Origin: JAPOKJ01 sp031421635
Lineage (GTDB): Bacteria; Pseudomonadota; Gammaproteobacteria; Burkholderiales; Burkholderiaceae_E
Assembly: GCA_031421635.1 (NCBI GenBank)
Contig: JANOPA010000067.1
Coordinates: 4,520-68,519 of the forward strand
Length of the DNA stretch: 64,000 nucleotides
Direction of reading: 5' to 3'
Shown: positions 25,751 through 34,458 of the stretch, in pieces
How the letters are laid out: each line of letters opens with the position of its first letter
How positions within the stretch are numbered: the stretch's first letter is position 1
The notes under the pieces: generated by a model
Seen by the model: the letters and a program-made list of their open reading frames with translations, nothing else
What the model was told of the DNA's origin: nothing
The model's database searches: none
Position numbers and translations under genes: made by a program

Positions 25751-27222
25751 TCAAAAGTCTCCTGTTCACTTTCTAAAATTGGTTTTCGAGATCTACCCAG
25801 TGCCGCAGTGATTGCACCGGGCTCGAATATCCGTAGCCAAGTCAGATAAATAGCTAAGCCGCTAAACCCTGATGCGAGAATCATTGACCAATTCGATTGA
25901 TTCGGCCAAGCCCATGTTTTGAGCGCTTCCACTGATAGCGCGGCCACAATAATCGCCGCCACAGGCTGAACTAATGCGCGCAAATAAAGCTTCAATTGAA
26001 GTTGAATGAGACGAATGGCCATCACTAACCCAAGCGGTGCAATCAAGGCGCTTCGAACCAGGTAAGAAATAGCGACCGCAACCACACCGAAGCGCACAGC
26101 AATCAGCAGCGTCACTAAATTGAGGGCGGTACTGTAGGCGGCAATTCTCAGTGAAAGATTGGGTTGATTGCAAGCCTTAAAAATTGCGTGATTAAAGTGC
26201 ATCAGGGCGTGTATAAATCCGGCAATGAGCAAGATCTGCAGGACAGGCGCGCTGACAATCCAACGCTCACCCAGTGTGGCCCTAATGAGCTCTGGCGCAA
26301 GTATCGCAACGCCACAGAATACGGGGGCAGCCAAGACGGCGGCCGCACGTGTAGCCGCTTGAAATAGGCGCTGTATCTCGGGAATATCTGTCGCAGCACG
26401 CGAAAATGCGGCCAGTGCAATTGCGTCGATACCCTGACAAAAAAGCTGTTCGAGCGCCAAAAGCATCCGGCAGGCCACGCTATAAACACCGAGAGCAACA
26501 GGCCCCAGGAACAGTCCAACAATGAGATCATCTAGCTTGCTAGCTGCCACATTAAGCACACGTGCTCCAAGCACGCTTCTTCCAAAAGCCAAGAGTTCGG
26601 AGGCCTTGGCTAGGGCCCAACGTCGTCTAGGCCGCCATTTCGAAAAGCACCATAGGCCAACTACACCAATCGCACCCGCCGTCAATTGCTGTGCAACCAA
26701 GCTCCAGGGGCCCGCACCTTGATGTGCGCACACTAAGCCGACCGTTCCGCCGACCAATGTACCTACCAACGAGCGCAGCGCTAACTGACGAAACTGGAAG
26801 GTACGCTGCATCACCGACTGTGGAACGGCCGTCAGGCCCTGAAAGATAAAAAGTGGCGTGAGTGCTCGAAGGATATCGGTAACCTCCGCCTGCCCATACA
26901 GAGCGGCGATCCAGGGAGCAAGCAAGTACACGATCAGTGCACAGAGCCCAGCGCTAGAAATCCCGGTCCAAAAAGCCGTGTCGAGATGCTCCAAATCGAG
27001 CTCTTGCCTTTGTAGTATGGCATCGCCAAGACCAAGCTCCGACACTACATTGACAAGCACCACTAAGGAGCCCGCCATGGCCACGATACCGAACTCTACC
27101 GGGGAAAGAAGCTTTGCCAAGATCAGAAAAACAGCGAGATCAATCATCTGCTTGCCGAGGTTTTGAGCGGCGATCCAACGTGCACCGACAGGTGCGCGGG
27201 ATGAATTCTGGGAGGTTGCCAT
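25747..27222 (-). CDS. Wzx-like polysaccharide flippase (MOP superfamily)
   Basis: 491 residues with about 12-14 membrane helices: QNLGKQMIDLAVFLILAKLLSPVEFGIVAMAGS at the start is the signature of the MOP flippase group, and the mid-protein SKLDDLIVGLFLGPVALGVYSVACRML is the repeated half. It moves undecaprenyl-linked repeat units across the inner membrane. The ATG at 27222 is preferred over a longer frame; the ribosome site is weak. The stop overlaps the next gene by ATGA and the preceding GT2 ends 43 bases before it. Confidence 0.92.
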   Translation of the reverse strand: MATSQNSSRAPVGARWIAAQNLGKQMIDLAVFLILAKLLSPVEFGIVAMAGSLVVLVNVVSELGLGDAILQRQELDLEHLDTAFWTGISSAGLCALIVYLLAPWIAALYGQAEVTDILRALTPLFIFQGLTAVPQSVMQRTFQFRQLALRSLVGTLVGGTVGLVCAHQGAGPWSLVAQQLTAGAIGVVGLWCFSKWRPRRRWALAKASELLAFGRSVLGARVLNVAASKLDDLIVGLFLGPVALGVYSVACRMLLALEQLFCQGIDAIALAAFSRAATDIPEIQRLFQAATRAAAVLAAPVFCGVAILAPELIRATLGERWIVSAPVLQILLIAGFIHALMHFNHAIFKACNQPNLSLRIAAYSTALNLVTLLIAVRFGVVAVAISYLVRSALIAPLGLVMAIRLIQLQLKLYLRALVQPVAAIIVAALSVEALKTWAWPNQSNWSMILASGFSGLAIYLTWLRIFEPGAITAALGRSRKPILESEQETFE

Positions 27223-27265
27223 AACGTGCTTTCTGGATCTGCAACTTTTGCTGTTTGTCCGCTCC

Positions 27266-28273
27266 TTAAACGGCAGGTCGGCTTCGTACCCCATTCGCCA
27301 CCTGCATCGCTAGAGCCTCAAGCCTGGCATAACCGGTCGATGGGATCAGTCCTCGGAGCACGGCGGCACCAAGAGTTGCCAAGGTTCTGCCAGGCTCCTC
27401 GATCACAATGCCTGGATAACTCTGCAAGGATTTTCCAATTAGCGAGAGTGCTCTGACTGGATCGTTCGAGCGCACAGCTCTGCGTGCCAGATATCTATAC
27501 TGGTACGCTCTTGCGGCGTCCACGTTCTCCTGAACGAATTCATTCGCATAGGTCCTTGACTTCGCTACGACTCGTTCCCAACTGGCCAACTGCTTGTCGA
27601 GCGCAGCGGACAAGCCACCTTCATTTACTCGATATTCTGTTAAAGGAAGGCCGATGCCCTCGAACTTCCAGTCAGTGGTGAGTGCGATCCGCATCCAACA
27701 TTCAATATCTTCAGATTGACGGAATGATTCGTCAAAATAGGCCTCCTCAAGCGAAAGCACTCCGGCTCGCATATGGGCGATGTCAATGAGCACCTGAGCA
27801 CGCAGCACCGGTGCCGACCCATTACCAACAGGATTACGCAAAAATACATCGCGTGCAGTGATGCCTTTTAATTTTGGCCTTTGTGAGTAGCCCATTGGCT
27901 TGCCGTCTGCGTCAATAAATGCGGACTGACTATAACTCACGCCCACTTGGGGATTTTTATTGAGATGATCAACGTGATGCTGCAATTTTTCGGGATGCCA
28001 ACGATCATCAGAATCAAGAAAGGCTACATAATCGCCGCAGGCGCGCCGAGCGCCGGTATTGCGAGCACCTGCCAAGCCGCGATTAAATTGGTTGATAAGG
28101 CGCACGCGGCGATCTGTGAATTTTTTTACCTTGTCCGCAGTGCGGTCCGTGGAGCCGTCGTTAATCACGAGAACTTCGAAGTCGCGATAGGTTTGAGCAA
28201 GCACGGATCGCAGACATTCTTCGATGTACTGCTCGACGTTGTAGGCAGGAATAACAACAGTTACGAATGACAT
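27266..28273 (-). CDS. Family 2 glycosyltransferase
   Basis: 335 residues of GT-A fold: VVIPAYNVEQYIEECLRSVLAQT, VINDGSTDRTAD, and the metal-binding DSDDRWHPEKL. The C-terminal part has ARAYQYRYLARRAV. AAGGA lies before the ATG. It is closely similar in layout to the neighbouring GT2 (28301-29269), pointing to an old duplication. It adds one sugar of the repeat unit; donor and acceptor are unknown. Confidence 0.93.
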   Translation of the reverse strand: MSFVTVVIPAYNVEQYIEECLRSVLAQTYRDFEVLVINDGSTDRTADKVKKFTDRRVRLINQFNRGLAGARNTGARRACGDYVAFLDSDDRWHPEKLQHHVDHLNKNPQVGVSYSQSAFIDADGKPMGYSQRPKLKGITARDVFLRNPVGNGSAPVLRAQVLIDIAHMRAGVLSLEEAYFDESFRQSEDIECWMRIALTTDWKFEGIGLPLTEYRVNEGGLSAALDKQLASWERVVAKSRTYANEFVQENVDAARAYQYRYLARRAVRSNDPVRALSLIGKSLQSYPGIVIEEPGRTLATLGAAVLRGLIPSTGYARLEALAMQVANGVRSRPAV

Positions 28274-28300
28274 AGTGAATCCTTTACTTTGAAAAGAATA

Positions 28301-29269
28301 TTAGCTTCGGCGCTGAGACGTCGACGTTGCAAAAAGCGAAACGATGAGTGCGGCAAGGGTTCCAAAAGTGCGATAGGGTTGCCGGAGAAGCTCTAAAGTG
28401 CTGTTTTTCATGGCCTCTGAAAAAAGATGCAGCCCCTGAGAAGCAGGTAAACCCAGCCTTAATGCTCTGCGACTCAAATAGCGTAGGTGGGTTGCTCGCG
28501 CGCAGCGAATGTGTTTGGCGATCAGGTTGGGGGCATAAGCGCCCACGCGTTGCATCAGAGTCTCCCAACCCGCTTGCATCGCCGCAAGATCGGCGGAGGC
28601 GCCTTTCGGGCTGGCTCGATAGAAAGTCAAAACTTCATTCAGGCCTTCGATCAAGCCTCCAGTAAGCAGCCTGATACGGACCATCAGTTCTAGATCCTCC
28701 GAAAAACGCATCGATTCATCAAACCCTCCGACCCGATTAAGGAGTTCGCGTCGGATCACCAGGGTCGATGCTGTGCACGCCGGGTTTTCATAAAGTAAAC
28801 GTGAGGCCTCAAGGTGACCGACATTTTTGGCCGATAAAACACCTGTAGATTTTCCCTGTTCGTCTACAAACAATACCCTCGCGAAGCTAATACCTACCGC
28901 AGGTCTTTTTTCAAGGTGTTCAAAGTGAATCTCAAGCTTTTTTGGATCCCATAAATCGTCGGCATCCAGAAAGGCAATGATTGCTCCGCGGGCGGCGTTC
29001 ACTCCTGCGTTTCGGGCCGCCGATACACCGCGTTCGGGTCCCCGCATAGTCAAGATGCGATGATCTGAATCCGCTTGATTTCGAATAATGAATCCAGTCG
29101 TATCGGTCGAGCCATCGTCGACGATAATGCATTCCCAGTTTTGAAAAGTCTGAGCCTTGACTGAATCGATCGTCTCTGAAAGAGTTGTTGCCGCATTGCG
29201 TGCAGGAATGATGATCGTCATCTCTGGAGGATCATTCGCTAGGATAAATGGCGGAAATTTGCTATTCAT
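28301..29269 (-). CDS. Family 2 glycosyltransferase
   Basis: 322 residues. IIIPARNAATTLSETIDSVKAQT, VDDGSTDTTGF, DADDLWDPKKL and ARATHLRYLSRRAL parallel the next gene's motifs, so the two are paralogues. Its start overlaps the upstream pyruvyltransferase stop by ATGA at 29266-29269, showing translational coupling. Confidence 0.93.
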   Translation of the reverse strand: MNSKFPPFILANDPPEMTIIIPARNAATTLSETIDSVKAQTFQNWECIIVDDGSTDTTGFIIRNQADSDHRILTMRGPERGVSAARNAGVNAARGAIIAFLDADDLWDPKKLEIHFEHLEKRPAVGISFARVLFVDEQGKSTGVLSAKNVGHLEASRLLYENPACTASTLVIRRELLNRVGGFDESMRFSEDLELMVRIRLLTGGLIEGLNEVLTFYRASPKGASADLAAMQAGWETLMQRVGAYAPNLIAKHIRCARATHLRYLSRRALRLGLPASQGLHLFSEAMKNSTLELLRQPYRTFGTLAALIVSLFATSTSQRRS

Positions 29270-30453
29270 TGCTTTAAACCGTGCCGTAGGTGGGGTGAGG
29301 TGGACTCAATGGACGAGTTGGACATCATTGGAAGATTAGACAATCCTTCCGACTTAAAGTTGTCATAGGATTGCAAACTCCAGGGTTGGGCGAGAGCCTT
29401 ACTCACGCTAAATTCGAAAGCAGAGCGGACACTCTCGCGTTGAGGAGCGGGGTCGAAGCTCATCTGTGAACTACGTTCGATCTCCCCGACCGCGTCGCCC
29501 GGCTCAAACGAATCAAGGTCGATACCCGGAAGGCCGAGCCGTTCAACGATATCCCGACCTTTGATTGAATAGTGTAGGTTGTAGGAATGACGCCCGGCTA
29601 AAAGACGAAGGATGGTCGTATGAAAGCGTACCGCTACAACCGAATGTGCGAGAGCGATGACACCGGCAAAGGCGTCGATGGGATGATGCCCCCCGCCCAC
29701 TTGGAGAGGCTGTAACACGGCAAGTTGCGGAAGCCGTCGGCGCAGCTCAGTAACGATAATGCTATCGTTATCACCGGCCCCAACCTCCGCTTGCAACAAG
29801 ACGGTCGGATGATGCCCCCTTAAAATAAGCAGGCGGCATAGCTCGGCGATCTTCTCGGTGAAGAGTTGATTATCATGTGGGTACATGGCATTAAAGCCGC
29901 GTACGGATACAAGGACACACTTCTCTGCGTCAATGCCATTTTTCTCAAAGAGCGCTCTACCTGCATCAATACTGCGAGCCGCCGAACGATACGCAAAGGC
30001 AATGTCGAAACTTAGATGCGCCGAGATACCCGCGGCCACCAGTCTACGTTGACTCTGAGCGTCACGCACGGTGACGCTGGACAGACGCCGCAACACTCCG
30101 CAAAGAATTCTAAATGAGAGACCTTGACAAGACTCTGGGATACTCTGCCCAAACATGAAGCTGCGTCGTGGCGGACGGGACGCGAGCAAGCGTGTATTTT
30201 GAAGAAACTTTTTGGTAACGAGATATTTTCTTGCATTGTTAAAAATGTCACCGCCGACAGAGACATGCAAGTCCTCAGCACCAGACCGACAGCCGGGCAG
30301 CAATCCACGGATCCGCTCGCGCTGGGAGAGATCGAGTGTGCTGTGAACACCCATGGGAGAGGCCAGTTGAACCAGCGATTCATAGATGACTGCGTCACCA
30401 AGATTATCGGATGAATACTCGTTAACGAGATGTAAATTCATTGCCACTCTCAT
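29266..30453 (-). CDS. Polysaccharide pyruvyl transferase family protein
   Basis: 395 residues. NLGDAVIYESLVQ at residues 17-29 is the family N-terminal motif; FMFGQSIPESCQ and a later AHSVVAVRFHTTILRLLAGRH and LHYSIKGRDIVERL are the conserved C-terminal half where the acceptor phosphate loop is expected. Such enzymes move pyruvate from PEP onto a sugar as a ketal, giving acidic polysaccharide. ATG at 30441 (with GAGAGTGG) is an alternative start. It overlaps the upstream polymerase gene by about 20-32 bases. Confidence 0.9.
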   Translation of the reverse strand: MRVAMNLHLVNEYSSDNLGDAVIYESLVQLASPMGVHSTLDLSQRERIRGLLPGCRSGAEDLHVSVGGDIFNNARKYLVTKKFLQNTRLLASRPPRRSFMFGQSIPESCQGLSFRILCGVLRRLSSVTVRDAQSQRRLVAAGISAHLSFDIAFAYRSAARSIDAGRALFEKNGIDAEKCVLVSVRGFNAMYPHDNQLFTEKIAELCRLLILRGHHPTVLLQAEVGAGDNDSIIVTELRRRLPQLAVLQPLQVGGGHHPIDAFAGVIALAHSVVAVRFHTTILRLLAGRHSYNLHYSIKGRDIVERLGLPGIDLDSFEPGDAVGEIERSSQMSFDPAPQRESVRSAFEFSVSKALAQPWSLQSYDNFKSEGLSNLPMMSNSSIESTSPHLRHGLKQ

Positions 30454-31741
30454 CTAAAGAAAGATCTGTACTAGACGGTCGAACGAGGGCGTCTTCCTTC
30501 TTGAATTTTGCTGTTTGCTTGAGTGCCATCCCAATCACCACTAGCCCAGGCCAGTAAAGATAGGAAAGAATTTCAAGATTTTCGGCAAAGGTGTAGAGAA
30601 ATATCAGCACCAATATTCTCAGCGCAGTGCGCAGCTCATTGGTTTTGTTGCCGTGTCGAATCAACACACAAAGCGTCCAAGTCAAAGGAACGACCAGTGA
30701 TACGACTCCTACCAGGCCCTTAACAAAGAGCAACCCAAACCAGGTGTGATGACTCCCGATGGGCATGTACTCAACAAGGTGAGGACCTCTTTCAACAGCA
30801 CCGTGCCCCCAAAGAACCGCCTCACTTTCCCAGCGCTCTAAGGCAATCCGACCGAGAGTTGCGCGCACTCGCGAAGAGTCCGCGCGGGCACCATGAAAGC
30901 CGCTCATCGCCTGTTCGTAAATCAGTAACAACTGGTCCATGACCAGGCCAGTAATCAGCGCAACCGGAGATGCGACTAAGAGAACAACCGGCCTTCCAAT
31001 GTTGAGAAGCAACCAGGTCGCACTGGCTACGATTGGGATGCATAACAAGCCCAGGCGTGAGCTAGAGGCCAAAATGGCCAAGAACGTTCCAAGTAAGCCG
31101 AGAGCTCGGATGCGAGCTTCTCGTTCATTCATAATCAAAAAAAAGTAAACACACATCACCATGCCAATAGCAGGTGCCCAAGGCGCGAAGAGCCTCCACC
31201 GTGGCATGCCACTATCTGGACTGATGCCATATAGCTCAACTGCAAAATATTCCGGACCTGGTCCGCCGATAATGCTCACTGGCGAGATGTATAACTGCCC
31301 TGGCAATCCGATTGCCCAAGCGAGCCCCACAACAGGCAGAATGCAAATCGTTTGAATTCCAAGGATGGAGGCGGCACGCGCGAGAACTTCTAAGCGAACT
31401 TGAGCGCAACCAACGATCATGAAGAGCGGCAACAAGGCCCAGCCCTTAGCCCAGCCCACGGCCGATTTAAGCATGGGCCCCAAACCTAGATTGAAATCGG
31501 CATGAGCAACGATCAGGGCTAGCAGCATGCTCAACATTCCCGCGACCCAAACATGAATGGCCAAGGGAATACCTGCCAATCCGGTTGCTCGCGCTTGTCG
31601 CGCTATAAGCATCCAGCCAATAACAGGACCAAGCACATAGAGCGCACCTAAAACATAGTAGCCATAGGTCCACACGATGCAATGCCAAATTACTTTCTCT
31701 TCGAAAGACTCTGGACGGATCGTCGCGACCTTTGCACTCAT
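30422..31741 (-). CDS. Wzy-like polysaccharide polymerase (O-antigen ligase fold)
   Basis: 439 residues with about 12 membrane segments and a large periplasmic loop holding HGAVERGPHLVEYMPIGSHHTWFGLLFVKG, a stretch typical of the Wzy/WaaL group. The N-terminal TYGYYVLGALYVLGPVIGWML starts the first helix. Sequence is otherwise poorly conserved, as usual. It starts with ATGA overlap with the Wzz-like gene. It polymerises repeat units in the periplasm, by analogy and operon position. Confidence 0.88.
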   Translation of the reverse strand: MSAKVATIRPESFEEKVIWHCIVWTYGYYVLGALYVLGPVIGWMLIARQARATGLAGIPLAIHVWVAGMLSMLLALIVAHADFNLGLGPMLKSAVGWAKGWALLPLFMIVGCAQVRLEVLARAASILGIQTICILPVVGLAWAIGLPGQLYISPVSIIGGPGPEYFAVELYGISPDSGMPRWRLFAPWAPAIGMVMCVYFFLIMNEREARIRALGLLGTFLAILASSSRLGLLCIPIVASATWLLLNIGRPVVLLVASPVALITGLVMDQLLLIYEQAMSGFHGARADSSRVRATLGRIALERWESEAVLWGHGAVERGPHLVEYMPIGSHHTWFGLLFVKGLVGVVSLVVPLTWTLCVLIRHGNKTNELRTALRILVLIFLYTFAENLEILSYLYWPGLVVIGMALKQTAKFKKEDALVRPSSTDLSLDESGNEFTSR

Positions 31742-33141
31742 GAGGGCATTTTCCTAAGCCACGCTAGCGCAAGTCCCAAGGCCAAGAAGATCGAGGCGAC
31801 GGCGGCCCCAGCACCCACATACGACATTTTTGGGGAGCTGGCCTTTCTTGGCAGACCGGGTGCGACCAGAGTTTGCACCATTGGGTAGGAAGAAAATATG
31901 TTGGCGCTTCCGATGTCTGTCTTACCCATCGCGCCCGTGAAGATGGCCTCCGAGAAACTCACCCGGCGGCGTAGCTCGTCGAGCCTTGCAGACTGACTAG
32001 CAAGCGCGGGTAGTTGGGTTGCAAGTTTCGCGCGTTGAGCGTCGATAACGACAAGCTCAGCAACAATGGAGTCCGCCGAAACTTTAGCGGAGACCAGTTC
32101 ACGCAAAAGCGTATCGCGGCTGCGGTCTTGCATAATGATCGCAAGCTTGCGCAGATTCGCATCGGAGAGGTGCAGCTCCAGGACTTCTCCAGAGCGACGA
32201 CGCATTGACTTCCAAGCACTATCGCGCTGCCCGCTTGATTCACGTACCTTGGGGTGACTGTCATCCCACTTGTGCGCATAGTCCGTGAGCAAGGCGGATG
32301 CCGTAGCAAACTGTTTGAAATGCTCGAGAAAGAGAGCGTCCCCTTGCAAGGTCAAGGTCCACCCTGCAACCATCGCGGAAATGCCTAACTGGGTTGCTAA
32401 ACTGCTCGCGGTCGTGCGGTCGTGAGCCAACTTTTGTCTCAGCTCGAGCTGACGCTTTTGCAAAACGGTTGTGGTGAGTGCCATCTCGTCTAGTTGCTTC
32501 TCAGTCACAATTTCAGACTTGACTTTAAATTTCACGAGATCGTTTTGCGCTAGGACGAGCTTTTCTCTCGATGTTTTAATGGCCTGCTCAATCGCCTGCT
32601 CTCTTTGGAAAAGCTCGTCTCTTCTTAGTTCAGTGAGTCTGGCAAGAAAGACCTTGTTCAATGCGTTCGCCTTGGCTAATGCCTGCTCGGCACTTGCGCC
32701 GTTCATCTTAATTTCCATCACCGAGCTTTGATCAATCAGCTTGACGCGAGGTACACCAAACTTGGCCGCGTCAACGTCAGACTCTTTGGCGGCTGCCTCC
32801 AGCACCGTCTCACTCAACAGGATTTCTTTGTAATTGACTCGCGGATCGAGACTTTTCGAGTCATAGGTTGATCTTGAGGTTGCATAAGCTTGCCCGACGT
32901 CCTTAAGATCAACCCGTGCATCGGCATCGCTGCTCGGAAGAATTAGGCTTGACTCCACCAAATAGCTACGCGGCCAGGCCACGATGACTAGTAGGGCAAT
33001 GGTCCAAATCACGACATTGCCCAAGATCGCGCCCAAGAAAAATTTGCGCAAGCCTCGTCGCTGCCACGGCCGCTTCCAAGCACCGGGCGGCCTTTGGGGC
33101 GTCACTTCGTGAAATTGAAAAAACCTCTTGAAATCGATCAT
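31738..33141 (-). CDS. Wzz/GumC-like chain-length determinant protein
   Basis: 467 residues. One N-terminal membrane helix (ILGNVVIWTIALLVIVAW), a Wzz-type beta-rich part (SYLVESSLILPSSDADARVD) and long coiled-coil segments (residues 165-370), and one C-terminal helix (YVGAGAAVASIFLALGLALAWL) preceded by a proline-containing PGLPRKASSPK motif. There is no C-terminal tyrosine-kinase domain with Walker motifs, unlike Wzc. It starts with an ATGA overlap with the export gene and ends with another before the polymerase. Confidence 0.93.
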   Translation of the reverse strand: MIDFKRFFQFHEVTPQRPPGAWKRPWQRRGLRKFFLGAILGNVVIWTIALLVIVAWPRSYLVESSLILPSSDADARVDLKDVGQAYATSRSTYDSKSLDPRVNYKEILLSETVLEAAAKESDVDAAKFGVPRVKLIDQSSVMEIKMNGASAEQALAKANALNKVFLARLTELRRDELFQREQAIEQAIKTSREKLVLAQNDLVKFKVKSEIVTEKQLDEMALTTTVLQKRQLELRQKLAHDRTTASSLATQLGISAMVAGWTLTLQGDALFLEHFKQFATASALLTDYAHKWDDSHPKVRESSGQRDSAWKSMRRRSGEVLELHLSDANLRKLAIIMQDRSRDTLLRELVSAKVSADSIVAELVVIDAQRAKLATQLPALASQSARLDELRRRVSFSEAIFTGAMGKTDIGSANIFSSYPMVQTLVAPGLPRKASSPKMSYVGAGAAVASIFLALGLALAWLRKMPS

Positions 33142-34277
33142 AGCCTGACGCCTTTCAGAATGATCGATAGTGGGCTGAGCAAGTCCGACAATGAGCGAAA
33201 GACATCGCGCATATTGGTTACTTTGGAGTCGTAACAGGCAATGGCATCACCCTCGAGCAAAACTGGATTGTTCTCGGCGATTGGGAAGCGAATTAAGTCT
33301 TCAACATGAGCGTCCAGGGTGCTGGTGGTGCCCAACACGCGATCCGTTCGAACCAGCACCGCCGATCGACTGGCCGCTGTGGATTCAATACCGCCCACAC
33401 AGTTGCCAGCGACTACCGCCTGAGATAACCGTGTTCCGTAGGGGAGCGATATGGTGCCGCCACTCACGGTAGCTTGGTTGTTGCTTTGGGCCGGGGTGAT
33501 CAGGTTTGACATGAATACTTTGACACCAGGCGGTGTGATTGCCGAGGGCCTGGCTAGAGTCGCCTGTGGCAATGGCATGGTGGGAACGATCACTTCATCA
33601 CCAGCCTGAAGCGACGGGTCAAGGCTGTACTCGCCGCGCACCATCCCCCACAAATTATAGAGATGGCTCACGCCATTGCGTCGCACCACAATATTGGAAA
33701 CGTCCGCCCAAGGGGTGACCCCACCCGCGGCACGCAAGGCGTCACTTAGTCGACGCTCGGGCAAGGCGGCACCAGGAATTTCCTCCTGACGCTCCGGGGT
33801 GCGGTCGCGCGGAAGCGGGAGATTGACGCGCAGAGCTCCAGGATAAAACACCGCCCCTGAGACCGCTACATGAATAGGTGCCCAGTAAAGCACGCTGACC
33901 GAGGTTCGCACAAAATTTATGCGAAACAGGCCAGAGGAGACCAAACGATCAGAGATTGCGGCCGCTGCAGCGTCGGGCTCCAGCCCGGCTACTAAAATGG
34001 GACTGGTATAGGGCATCTGGATTCGGCCCTGAACATCTACCTGATACCGCCCTGAAAACTCCTCACCGGACGCAACGGTGACGTTCAGTCGGTCGCCGGG
34101 GGTCAGCGGCAGTGCGATGGCAAGAGACGACAGAAAAAACATCGCTAATAGCAATGAAAGAATGCAGGCAAGCGTCGTTAAACCTATCGCTAGAAAATCA
34201 CCGAAACTGGGTTTGCGAAAGCATCGGGTGAAAGGCAGTAGAAGGCGCTTGTATAAGGGAGCTTTTCCCGAATTCAT
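33138..34277 (-). CDS. Wza/GumB-like polysaccharide export protein
   Basis: 379 residues from the ATG at 34277, the start I favour over a longer frame to 34415. A membrane helix near residues 25-50 (LACILSLLLAMFFLSSLAIA) replaces the usual lipobox. The periplasmic part begins with LTPGDRLNVTVASGEEFSGRYQVDVQGRIQMPY, the PES-domain motif, then SLBB-like units. It lies at the head of the assembly operon. Unusually for Wza, the N-terminal anchor is a membrane helix rather than a lipidated cysteine. Confidence 0.9.
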   Translation of the reverse strand: MNSGKAPLYKRLLLPFTRCFRKPSFGDFLAIGLTTLACILSLLLAMFFLSSLAIALPLTPGDRLNVTVASGEEFSGRYQVDVQGRIQMPYTSPILVAGLEPDAAAAAISDRLVSSGLFRINFVRTSVSVLYWAPIHVAVSGAVFYPGALRVNLPLPRDRTPERQEEIPGAALPERRLSDALRAAGGVTPWADVSNIVVRRNGVSHLYNLWGMVRGEYSLDPSLQAGDEVIVPTMPLPQATLARPSAITPPGVKVFMSNLITPAQSNNQATVSGGTISLPYGTRLSQAVVAGNCVGGIESTAASRSAVLVRTDRVLGTTSTLDAHVEDLIRFPIAENNPVLLEGDAIACYDSKVTNMRDVFRSLSDLLSPLSIILKGVRL

Positions 34278-34458
34278 AGCGCAGCAATCCGAGAACGAGG
34301 TTGAGTGTGTTGCGCGCGACGGACTTTCATTCGGGTCTCCAATCTCATCTTTGAGAGTTGCTTCAATGAGAGTATTAAAGCCCGGGAGCACAAAGAATGT
34401 GTGACGACACTGCAAACAACGCGCCAGGAGGCTGCACCCTTTGGAAGGGCTTTCGCGC